In this document: positions 39,201 to 44,899 of the stretch, piece by piece
How the letters are laid out: every line of letters begins with the position of its first letter
Numbering within the stretch: the first letter of the stretch is position 1
Source: Ptychodera flava
Taxonomy: Eukaryota; Hemichordata; Enteropneusta; Ptychoderidae
Assembly (NCBI RefSeq): GCF_041260155.1
Contig: NC_091943.1
Location: forward strand, 14,315,283-14,379,282
Direction of reading: 5' to 3'
Length of the DNA stretch: 64,000 nucleotides
Translations under genes and position numbers: made by a program
Notes under the pieces: model-generated
What the model saw: only the letters and a program-made list of their open reading frames with translations
Databases searched by the model: none
What the model was told of the DNA's origin: nothing

Positions 39201-42200
39201 TTGCCCAATCTTTATTAATAAATTACAATCATTGATGCTGTTTTTTTGTGCGTCTGAGTTCTCCATAATTTCTTTGATAGTTGCGATGGTCCAAAATTTC
39301 ATCCACAAAAAGTTTGAAATGTGATTCTCTAAAAAATATTGTGGTTTTAAAGAAACAGAAGAGGAATAAAAATCTTGTGAAATCTCTGATGACTTACTGG
39401 TTATTCCCGTACAATTTTGAAGCTTTACTGACAGCGACTTCATCTTGGTAGCCCTTCCAGTGTTGATAGTATTCCATGGAATGGTCCACTGGAAAGTGAA
39501 CGGGAACAAAGCGCTTCTTCTCCTCTGCATCATAAATGTACTTTGTCTTTTGGAAGGTGAACCAAATGTCTAACGTTGGCTTGTCCGCATTCTGTTTCAT
39601 AGGTGGTATATTGGAGAAGACAAAAAAGTGAATGGTTGAAAAGTATTACAAATGAAACTATCATAGAAACAGGATACATTATGGCACTGTTGTGTTTTCC
39701 ATAGCTTGGAAGAACAGAGGGGCAGCCACGTTACATGACCATACATAAGTTGCATATTCTTTTGTTGTCAAAATGCATTCGTTTTGTAAGTTTATTAACA
39801 TATGAACAGACTGCTCCAAAAACAGAGGGGTGGCCCGTCCGTCAAGATCCCCTTGTGGAAAACCCTGACTATGCACTCTTGATAACTGAGGTTTTGTAGT
39901 TAGTACATCTTTGCACAAATAAAACTTTAATATTAAGTATGCTGTTGATTAATCAGGGATAGAAAATTAAGGGGTCCATTATGCATATTTCTTTAATGAG
40001 TTAATCTCATTCACTCAAAATTTACAAAATGTTGAAGTCCACAATGTTTCCAACCTTGACCTTCAACTTCAACTTCAAAATGGTTGAAAATGTCTTTATC
40101 ATTCATCAAAATCTACAGTATTACAGGAACACGACTGAACAGTCACCTCCCAGGTATGGGTAATGCTTGAAGCCCATCTATCAGGCAGATATTAAAAAAT
40201 GCTTGCAATGTCTTGATCAAACTTCATCCCTTCATTTAGGGGAAGGCTGTTCCAGATACCAGAATAGAGAAAACCATAGACCCATAGTGTACTACACTTT
40301 GTGCAATTTAACTTTGTTGTTATACCACTGATGTATTTGTTTTTAATTTTTTGAAACAACATGTTTCTCATTCAAGCTCATTGATTTCATGGCATATATC
40401 ATATGATGCCACAATGTGAGTAACTACATGTTATAGTTTTCAATGCGGCTGGTTGGGATTCAAAAGTTTTTCGCTCATGCCACTTCTTTTTGATTGTTGA
40501 CCATCTTGCTAGATAGTCAATTCCTTGTGATGATCTCTGCTTTAACCTGTTAACCCCCGATTCCAAGTTAACTGATCCACAATTGCAATTGATAACAATA
40601 GGGTTGGACCAAACCATGGCAGTGAAAGGGTTAAACTCACCTCATCATGATGCAATTTCACCAATGCAGGGAAACCATTGTTTGCAGTCGGCACAACTTT
40701 TACCAGAGAAGCTTGATGTGGGTCCTTTTCCTGCATTTGAAATATTTACATCACAATACATAAACAGTCATGGATTAGCTCTATGACCTTGACACACATA
40801 AAAAAACTGCTTCTATCAACATGCTACCTTTCACTAGAGTTGAGATCACACTGTTCTAAAATTGATGATAAAGTCAAAACCTTCAATGCCATAGATTGTA
40901 CTGTCTATACTGGGAACCTATCTGTACACAGCTCAATATTTTGTCTCTCTTTTTTTATGCAATCTAATTCTAGCAGACAGTGTTGCCCACTCTGTAAATG
41001 GTAAAATAAGTGAATGGTTGTATGACCACATTTACGCTAACAATAGACTGAAATTGTTTTCCATCTTAAAGGGACAAAGTCGCCCATTTTTTCTTGAATT
41101 TTGTTTGATACTACTTATATTGTTTGACATGTTGAAAGATACTGATTGAATGGGTGACCAGGCATATATTTGGCCCCGGTTTTAGACACGATATATGAAA
41201 CCATCGTGAAAATGAATTAATGGTCATGACCAATTCATTTTCGCCATGGTTTCATTTAATTTGTCTAAAATCGGGGTCGAATATATGTATGGTCACCCAT
41301 TTATTCAGTATCTTTCAGCATGTCAATCAATATAAGTAGTATCTCGTATCAAACAAAATTCATGAAAAAACGGGCGACTTTGTCCCTAGCTAACTTTTGC
41401 AACTCTTCCACTATGTTACCTCTATGTTTGGTTAGCCAAGAAGACAGAATTTGAAACCTGTGTACGATAATCATAACTCAAATAAATCAAATAAATTAAC
41501 TGCTGGTACCTAATTGGTACTGAGGGAACAAGATTATTTTTGACAAAGAAATATGATGTACAAGTATGTATGTACAGCATTTATTCAGGGCTGTAAAACA
41601 AGAAAGCCAACGGTATTGCATTCCTTTCCCTTACATGATGTAACAGTATGTTTTCTCAGGATCAGTAAATCAACATCATCACTGACTGTAGGGAGGTATA
41701 TCATGACCTTTCACAGTGGCACACTGCCAGTTATACATGTGAGGGTATGACCTGTGCACATGATATCTATAGATAAATATGCTCAGACTATGTAATTATA
41801 TGCATGAAAACATTCACATAAAAGAGGAATTTTTGCATTTCACTTTTACTAGTGCAAAAATTGATTTACAGGAGTGGTCATGTATCTGTGGAAATATAAC
41901 AACATGGTAATTTGAGGCAACAAGGTCAAAACTACAAATCTTGCTTTAATCGCTGTGATTCTGTAAACTTTATTTTTTTATTGTAAACTTAATGAAGTGA
42001 AAAAATACTCCATTTTTCATACATTTTCGTCTTTTCCCCAGATATATGTTCACTCTTTATATCTATAAATCAATCCTATTTCACAACTACTGTAGATTAA
42101 TCAATTGAATGTACGTCAACTTCGGCGTAGTACATCCCGCTGTTTAATAGGTCGAAGGTCAACATACCGGCATATTTCTCCATAGTACGGGAGCAATTAT

Positions 42201-42758
42201 TTTTCTTACGAAACAATTCGTTCGTCAATTCAACGCGAATAACGTTACCCTGTGGAAATCATCAATGAAAATGGAGTAGCGGAAAACATATTTTCATCGA
42301 TGGACTTAGTACTAATTGTGATTATCACCAGCCACCAGTGGTGGTACTGCACTGCCACGACACTACACGGATAGTCCATACCGGACGTGTAACTCAAGTC
42401 CAAGTCTATATAAAATACTGTGAAAAAGAAAAATAAGTGCACTGAGAATCGCTTGAGGTGAAAGTAAGGTACTTTTTTGAGGATCGATATCCTACCAACT
42501 TACCGTACTGCAAGTAACGGCACATTTCACATGCACCGACCAATGGCAAAACAGACACACAAGAATCTGTACCAGGCCGATGGCAACAACGGCGATCACG
42601 CCGGCCTCGAAGTATTCGGTCACACCATAGACGACGAACCAAAAGTAAAGCCAAAGCGTGTAGAGGATGATAAAGGGAAAAACATATCCGTGAAGGAGAA
42701 TATGCCGCGGATTGTACAAAGAAACACTTTGGATCTCCTCATTCATGGGCGCCGCCAT
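18170..42758 (-). CDS. ATP13A1: ATP13A1 (P5A-type ATPase), complete 25-exon gene
   Basis: ER-membrane P5A ATPase, orthologous to human ATP13A1 and yeast Spf1, known to dislocate mistargeted transmembrane helices from the ER using ATP. I placed 25 exons by homology and GT-AG sites. Their lengths sum to 3,522 nt, giving 1,173 residues plus stop (human about 1,204), and every split codon closes in frame. Visible in order: two P5A-specific N-terminal membrane helices (about 20-43, 53-72), the M1-M2 pair (about 198-238), A-domain TGE (307-309), M3, M4 with PPELP (444-448), phosphorylation motif DKTGT (Asp487), nucleotide-domain KGAPE (607-611), TGDNP (700-704), hinge GDGTNDVG (817-824), a Lys-rich cytosolic arm (about 840-925), then the C-terminal membrane helices. 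No stop, shift or lost catalytic residue was found. The start ATG has A at -3 and G at +4. It lies head-to-head with CHCHD5. Identity is certain; individual splice sites are very likely. Confidence 0.97.
19256..19399 (-). CDS. ATP13A1: ATP13A1 exon 24
   Basis: Codes residues 1090-1137: [20 protein letters not shown] and a membrane helix ([14 protein letters not shown]). Exactly 48 codons; acceptor CTGCAG, donor GAA|GTAAGT. Confidence 0.96.
20418..20560. repeat. Diverged arm related to the 41-kb foldback element
   Basis: AGGGACAAAGTCACTCTTTT, then TTTCTGTTTGATAT and CGACTTGTTGAAACATGCTA follow the same order as in the left arm at 41,070. No matching inverted arm is clear. Confidence 0.45.
21110..21660 (+). 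mobile_element. 5'-truncated LINE (CR1/L2-like) in ATP13A1 intron 23
   Basis: Codes the end of a reverse transcriptase reading [20 protein letters not shown], then after one frameshift [40 protein letters not shown] and [11 protein letters not shown], then a stop at 21,429. It is followed by a 3' UTR with CAATAAAG and a (TCTAA)n tail. Lies antisense to ATP13A1. Over 80% of the element is missing. Confidence 0.8.
21990..22095. mobile_element. Diverged TTAA mini-element beside the exon 23 donor
   Basis: Same core as the other copies (ACATGGTTTGGCCCATACCC, then GTGACTGTGGACCG, GGGAAATGGGAG) and a right-hand GGTTAA. The TTAA falls at +17 of ATP13A1 intron 23. Confidence 0.55.
22112..22223 (-). 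CDS. ATP13A1: ATP13A1 exon 23
   Basis: Codes residues 1052-1089: [20 protein letters not shown], a luminal/loop block, then a helix ending TFAVNYK. Donor AAG|GTAAGA. A diverged TTAA mini-element begins at intron +17. Confidence 0.97.
22620..22790. repeat. TATG/GTGT microsatellite
   Basis: Interrupted (TATG)n and (GT)n tract in ATP13A1 intron 22. The open frames on both strands here are products of the low complexity. Confidence 0.8.
22865..23007 (-). CDS. ATP13A1: ATP13A1 exon 22
   Basis: Codes residues 1005-1052: [20 protein letters not shown] then a hydrophobic helix ([18 protein letters not shown]). Donor CCAAA|GTAAGT leaves two bases that exon 23 completes. Confidence 0.97.
23350..23546 (-). 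CDS. ATP13A1: ATP13A1 exon 21 (M5-M6)
   Basis: Codes residues 939-1004: [20 protein letters not shown] through [15 protein letters not shown], nearly identical to vertebrates and including two membrane helices. Acceptor CCTCCAG; donor AAG|GTGAGT, phase 0. Confidence 0.97.
24098..24215 (-). CDS. ATP13A1: ATP13A1 exon 20
   Basis: Codes residues 900-939: [19 protein letters not shown], a short charged helix, then [20 protein letters not shown], which matches vertebrate [20 protein letters not shown]. Donor TGTG|GTAAGA, one-base split codon. Confidence 0.95.
24356..24490 (-). CDS. ATP13A1: ATP13A1 exon 19 (cytosolic arm)
   Basis: Codes residues 855-899, a low-complexity Gly/Ser/Ala/Lys/Arg linker ([20 protein letters not shown]) in the variable arm between the P-domain and M5. 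Assigned from splice sites and phase (acceptor CTGTAG, donor AAG|GTAAGG) plus position. Residue similarity to vertebrates is low, as expected for this arm. Confidence 0.85.
24779..24869. mobile_element. TTAA mini-element, copy b
   Basis: 91 bp in ATP13A1 intron 18, from TTAACTTGTTCACCCC to GGTGAAAGGGTTAA, with the shared core CAATAGGGTTGGGCTAAACC. Confidence 0.7.
25206..25370 (-). CDS. ATP13A1: ATP13A1 exon 18 (hinge motif)
   Basis: Codes residues 800-854: [20 protein letters not shown] with the Mg2+-coordinating GDGTND hinge (817-822), then a Lys-rich tail. The donor GAG|GTAAAA is weaker than its neighbours. Read-through would stay open for about 50 codons with more Lys, so an alternative longer arm is conceivable. 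Confidence 0.95.
25963..26055 (-). CDS. ATP13A1: ATP13A1 exon 17
   Basis: Codes residues 769-799, ending [16 protein letters not shown], which matches vertebrate [16 protein letters not shown]. Exactly 31 codons; acceptor CTACAG, donor AAG|GTAATA. Confidence 0.96.
26168..26476. mobile_element. GAGGTAG-family mini-element, copy 2
   Basis: In ATP13A1 intron 15 or 16 border region (intron 16, upstream of exon 17). Starts AAGGTAGAATGTACCTCAGG (a hairpin) and ends GACGCGAACTCCCTT. Interior CCATAGAGTTACCACAGGAA and GAGAATGGTTAAAAGTTTGC are the reverse orientation of copies 1 and 4. Confidence 0.65.
26657..26766 (-). CDS. ATP13A1: ATP13A1 exon 16
   Basis: Codes residues 732-768 ([27 protein letters not shown]). 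This aligns with the less conserved vertebrate EWRSIDGSIVLPL and YALCLTGD blocks. Donor GAG|GTAAGC, phase 0. Confidence 0.93.
27971..28079 (-). CDS. ATP13A1: ATP13A1 exon 15 (P-domain TGDNP)
   Basis: Codes residues 696-732: [19 protein letters not shown], a hallmark of P-type ATPase phosphorylation domains. Acceptor CTCTAG; donor AGAG|GTAAGA splits a Glu codon. Confidence 0.96.
28475..28600 (-). CDS. ATP13A1: ATP13A1 exon 14
   Basis: Codes residues 654-695 ([28 protein letters not shown]), the conserved stretch leading into the P-domain. Phase 0 at both ends; donor CAT|GTAAGT. Confidence 0.96.
29021..29131 (-). CDS. ATP13A1: ATP13A1 exon 13
   Basis: Codes residues 617-653 ([19 protein letters not shown], matching vertebrate [17 protein letters not shown]). 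Exactly 37 codons, phase 0 at both ends; donor CAG|GTACGC. Confidence 0.95.
29410..29585 (-). CDS. ATP13A1: ATP13A1 exon 12 (KGAPE)
   Basis: Codes residues 558-616: [18 protein letters not shown] and [17 protein letters not shown] (607-611) contacts nucleotide in P-type ATPases. Acceptor TTTTACAG; donor ATG|GTGAGA, phase 0. Confidence 0.97.
30374..30528 (-). CDS. ATP13A1: ATP13A1 exon 11 (nucleotide-binding domain)
   Basis: Codes residues 506-558: [22 protein letters not shown], the conserved GDPLE segment of the nucleotide-binding domain. Acceptor TTTTAG; donor AAAA|GTAAGT. A 350-bp mini-element lies 30 bp beyond the acceptor, in intron 10. Confidence 0.96.
30558..30912. mobile_element. GAGGTAG-family mini-element, copy 3
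   Basis: In ATP13A1 intron 10, starting 30 bp from the exon 11 acceptor. Begins TGAGGTGGAATGCACCTCGG and ends AAGGCACAAACTACCTTA. Interior CCCATAGAGCTAATACAGGG matches copy 2. Confidence 0.7.
31314..31434 (-). CDS. ATP13A1: ATP13A1 exon 10 (phosphorylation site DKTGT)
   Basis: Codes residues 466-506. [19 protein letters not shown] leads into DKTGTLT, with Asp487 as the catalytic phosphorylated residue. The donor GA|GTAAGT splits a Glu codon completed by exon 11. Confidence 0.97.
31660..31800. repeat. AT-rich (AAATA)/(CATA) low-complexity tract
   Basis: ATP13A1 intron 9. Repeated AAATAAA and ACATA words; the 64- and 92-codon frames across it are not genes. Confidence 0.6.
32016..32153 (-). 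CDS. ATP13A1: ATP13A1 exon 9 (M4, PPELP)
   Basis: Codes residues 420-466, including [18 protein letters not shown], the M4 segment with the P5A signature PPELP (444-448) that helps line the substrate pocket. Not covered by a long open frame because both neighbouring introns interrupt it. Acceptor GATTAG; donor TTAG|GTAAGT. Confidence 0.96.
32726..32852 (-). CDS. ATP13A1: ATP13A1 exon 8 (M3)
   Basis: Codes residues 378-420: [18 protein letters not shown], then the M3 helix [20 protein letters not shown]. Acceptor TTTCAG|GG; donor AAAG|GTAGGT, one-base split codon. Confidence 0.96.
33568..33623 (-). CDS. ATP13A1: ATP13A1 exon 7
   Basis: Short 56-nt exon, too small for an ORF scan. It codes residues 359-377 ([15 protein letters not shown], matching vertebrate GCVAYVLRTGFNTSQ). 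Acceptor CTACAG and donor CAG|GTAGGA; the phases join exons 6 and 8. Confidence 0.94.
33884..34013 (-). CDS. ATP13A1: ATP13A1 exon 6
   Basis: Codes residues 316-359, including [17 protein letters not shown], which matches the vertebrate [12 protein letters not shown] block. Acceptor CCAG|GAG; donor AAAG|GTAAGG, one base of a split codon. The 42-bp minisatellite lies just upstream in intron 5. Confidence 0.95.
34108..34450. repeat. 42-bp minisatellite in ATP13A1 intron 5
   Basis: About eight units of GGGCTCTA..CAGGTTTCTGCCC...AACCTAGTCATTT. GGGCTCT starts at 34,150, 34,192, 34,234, 34,276, 34,318 and 34,360, an exact 42-bp spacing. As 42 is 14 codons, it stays open on both strands and reads [13 protein letters not shown]-type repeats, but not in the frame of exon 6. 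Confidence 0.9.
34618..34794 (-). CDS. ATP13A1: ATP13A1 exon 5 (actuator domain, TGE)
   Basis: Codes residues 257-315. Contains [13 protein letters not shown] and the dephosphorylation loop [11 protein letters not shown] (TGE 307-309), essential in all P-type ATPases. Acceptor CGACAG|GTG and donor AAG|GTAGGC, phase 0. Confidence 0.97.
35416..35957. repeat. Left cluster of TGTAGCGTCCGTGACA motifs
   Basis: Copies at 35,416-35,431, 35,572-35,587 (GCATCC variant), 35,589-35,604, and an inverted copy at 35,942-35,957. The right-hand copies are at 37,475-37,488 and 37,847-37,862. Likely transposase-binding subterminal repeats, by analogy with other DNA transposons. Confidence 0.7.
36131..36954. 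mobile_element. Mutator-like non-autonomous element nested in the 3.2-kb transposon
   Basis: Bounded by the identical 10-bp repeats CAGAGAGTAC at 36,121-36,130 and 36,955-36,964. Terminal inverted repeats contain CGTAAAGTCGGCGTCAT and its inverse ATGACGCCAACTTTACG, then (CCTCAT)n and AGGTGACC/GGTCAC blocks. A 9-10-bp target duplication with long inverted repeats fits Mutator (MULE) elements. Its 68-codon frame is not a transposase. Confidence 0.8.
38189..38281. mobile_element. TTAA mini-element, copy c
   Basis: 93 bp in ATP13A1 intron 4. TTAACCCTTTCACCACCATG at one end and GGGGTGAAAAGGTTTAA at the other. The clearest copy for the terminal inverted repeat. Confidence 0.75.
38496..38724 (-). 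CDS. ATP13A1: ATP13A1 exon 4 (M1-M2)
   Basis: Codes residues 180-256. [20 protein letters not shown] and [15 protein letters not shown] are the highly conserved first transport-domain helix pair. The donor AAC|GTGAGT is phase 0. The intron that follows carries the 3.2-kb TIR transposon. Confidence 0.96.
38905..39129. mobile_element. Second TTAA mini-element family, 225 bp, full copy
   Basis: ATP13A1 intron 3. From TTAATCCTTTGAATGCTG to GGTGCTCAAAGGGTTAA, with TTAA on both sides and inverted CCTTTGA ends. The interior differs from the 90-bp family. A partial copy is at 51,076. Confidence 0.65.
39398..39591 (-). CDS. ATP13A1: ATP13A1 exon 3
   Basis: Codes residues 116-180 ([18 protein letters not shown] region, start of the cytosolic A-domain side). 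Acceptor ACAG|AAT; donor CA|GTAAGT leaves a two-base split codon that the first base of exon 4 completes as Gln. Confidence 0.94.
40542..40634. mobile_element. TTAA mini-element, copy d, touching the exon 2 donor
   Basis: 93 bp from TTAACCTGTTAACCCCCG to CAGTGAAAGGGTTAA. On the minus strand its TTAA occupies positions +7 to +10 of ATP13A1 intron 2, directly after GTGAGT. Confidence 0.75.
40641..40730 (-). CDS. ATP13A1: ATP13A1 exon 2
   Basis: Codes residues 86-115, including [11 protein letters not shown], which matches the conserved VKVVPTPNNG of vertebrate ATP13A1. Phase 0 at both ends. The donor GTGAGT is followed immediately, at intron +7, by the TTAA end of a mini-element. Confidence 0.95.
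41070..41386. mobile_element. 317-bp foldback (near-perfect palindrome) element
   Basis: The arms 41,070-41,226 and 41,227-41,386 are reverse complements along nearly their whole length, starting AGGGACAAAGTCGCCC and centred on GGTCATGACC (41,222-41,231). A few mismatches and one small indel. Lies in ATP13A1 intron 1. No coding capacity. Confidence 0.85.
42504..42758 (-). CDS. ATP13A1: ATP13A1 exon 1
   Basis: Codes residues 1-85 from the start ATG (good Kozak context) through two hydrophobic segments typical of the P5A N-terminus, ending in [14 protein letters not shown]. The donor reads ACG|GTAAGT, phase 0. Continuing past the donor would add only three residues before a stop. Confidence 0.95.
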
Positions 42759-43103
42759 GTTGGAATTAACACCCGACCCTCCAAGTTAGTTAAAATTTGT
42801 GCAGCCACAGTGCTTGGTTTCAGAATAATGTTTTACAAAATCACACAACTTTTGACAAAAGCAAAGACTTTCACTAAATTGTATAGAAAGACAAAATTTA
42901 AATGATAATTGTACCCTAAGATGGAAATTTTCACTTTCCTGTTCTGCAAGAAGTCTAAAGCCTGCCTATGTCGTTTATGATGCGTGCGCAGATCGCGAAA
43001 GGTACATTCGGGGAATCTGATTCCGTGCTTTGATGATTTACGTTATCGACAACATAAGTTAAGAATTTGTTCATCGTGACAGATGTAATTTACCCCGTCA
43101 AAA
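42759..43103. promoter_or_regulatory. Head-to-head ATP13A1/CHCHD5 promoter region
   Basis: Only 345 bp separate the minus-strand ATP13A1 ATG from the plus-strand CHCHD5 ATG, so both 5' UTRs and promoters must fit here or overlap. I see no well-placed TATA box. The sequence TGCGTGCGCA (42,981-42,990) resembles an NRF1 half-palindrome, common in promoters of mitochondrial-protein genes; this match is partial and could be chance. Confidence 0.55.
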
Positions 43104-43105
43104 AT
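43104..43105 (+). CDS. CHCHD5: CHCHD5 exon 1: first two bases of a split start codon
   Basis: The 5' exon would end AAAAT|GTAAGT, with the A and T of the start codon as its last bases. Exon 2 begins with G, rebuilding ATG GAC. An in-frame ATG TAA lies 18 nt upstream (43,083-43,088), which blocks any longer N-terminus. Inferred from splice consensus, phase and the human N-terminal length. Confidence 0.6.
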
Positions 43106-43535
43106 GTAAGTACATCCACAGGAGACGACTTGTCGATTTCCAGACGAGTCAGTAGAGTAGCTCAGAGCAGTTTTGAAGTTCCGATAGCACGTGTATCGTG
43201 TAACTGATGTGCATTGAAACGTGACAGTCGACTATGTGTAATCGGTGGATTGTCTAGTAATATATATGTGAACAGCAAACATAATTTACCGTATATAATG
43301 CATAATATGCCAATGCATCTATTGAATTGTTCTGTATATCGCTGACTGTCTGGCAACCAATACGTGACAGCGATATTTTAAGTATAAAAAAGCTTAGAAG
43401 CCCTGCAACTCGTAAACCAGTTATCAGTGCAGATCAGCTGAAACAAATATTTACGGATCAGCGTTGAGGGCGCTAGTCACTCAAAAAGAAGTTCATGAAA
43501 GCCTTGCGACTATGTTGAAATAAATTTATCTTTTT

Positions 43536-43573
<38 letters not shown>

Positions 43574-44859
43574 AAGCCCCATAGGATCCACATTTTTAGT
43601 TAGAATGATTTTCATGTACAATAAATTAAACTATTTTCCTCTACAAATTATCGCAAACTCCAGGTAAATGACTTTAAAACATACTTGCTTCAGTATCTTT
43701 GGTAGGCTGATATGGGGAGGAGCAGGTCGATATAGGAAATGTAAATAAGCACTTACGTACCTTGATACCTTGTTGGATGATCCAGGGAATTCTAAGTAAC
43801 CATTTGTAATATTCAACAGTGTATTTGGTGTGAAGAACATGAAAAAGCCTTTTTATATTTCCACAGGGACGTTGTTATGCAACTTGTATCCAAGTACTGT
43901 ATGAATGAGCTGGAGGCATACGGCCTGTGTGTCCAAAACAATCCACAAGACTGGAACTTGAAGTGCAATCAGTACAAAGCTAAAGTCACAGAATGTTCTT
44001 CTACACAGTAAGAACGCATGGTTCTATGAATACCTGAAATGTTTCTTGTTTTACAAACATGCTGTAAGGGTAGTGTGCGCCTCGAAAGTGAAAGACAAAT
44101 TTTAACTTTTGTTCAAACTTTCCTGAATGAAACTTGCAGCCATTCTCTTACCAAATAGAGAATAAAAACCAGGGGTCACAGTGCAAAGTCAGGCACAAGA
44201 GAAACAAATTACCTAACAGTTTCCGAGATTTGAAATTCAATTGGCTGCTATCCCTGTGTTAACTCTATGGAAAAAAATGAAATTTTAGATTTTTGAAAAA
44301 CTAAGCAAGTGAAAATTTTTCTTACATCAAGAGCTTTAAAACGAACCCCCGCAAGTGGTAGATCAGAAAAGAATTATAGAAATTTGAGGGTCCGAATATC
44401 TGTCCCAGAGGCGCATTTTACCTCTGACTGGCAGAGATATCATTCTAAATATTTTGGCTTTTGTTCATTTTTTCTCTTCAAAGTCCTGGTGTCCAAACTA
44501 TAAAGAAAGCGTGTGTGCAAGAGTTTGCGACGTACGATGCTTGCTTGAAAGAAAACCCGCAGAATGTTGAGAAATGTGTAGCAAGTCTTAATCAGTTCCT
44601 GCAGTGTGCTGAGAGTGCAGCAGTGAAGCTGGAACAGTCCTTGAAGACAGGATCAGGTGAGATTTATCAGTTTTATTGGAAGATAATCATGAAACTTGTT
44701 GTTACCAATGAAATGCTAGTCAACCATGGATTCTAAGTCTTGCTTGCAAAAAGGCCAGGCAGTTGCACTCACAGGATGGCTTGGTATGCATGCTTGTTAG
44801 TCCCCACGGACACCGTCCGGGGGGACTTATAGGTTTGGTCGTGTCCGTGCGTGTGTGTG

Positions 44860-44899
<40 letters not shown>

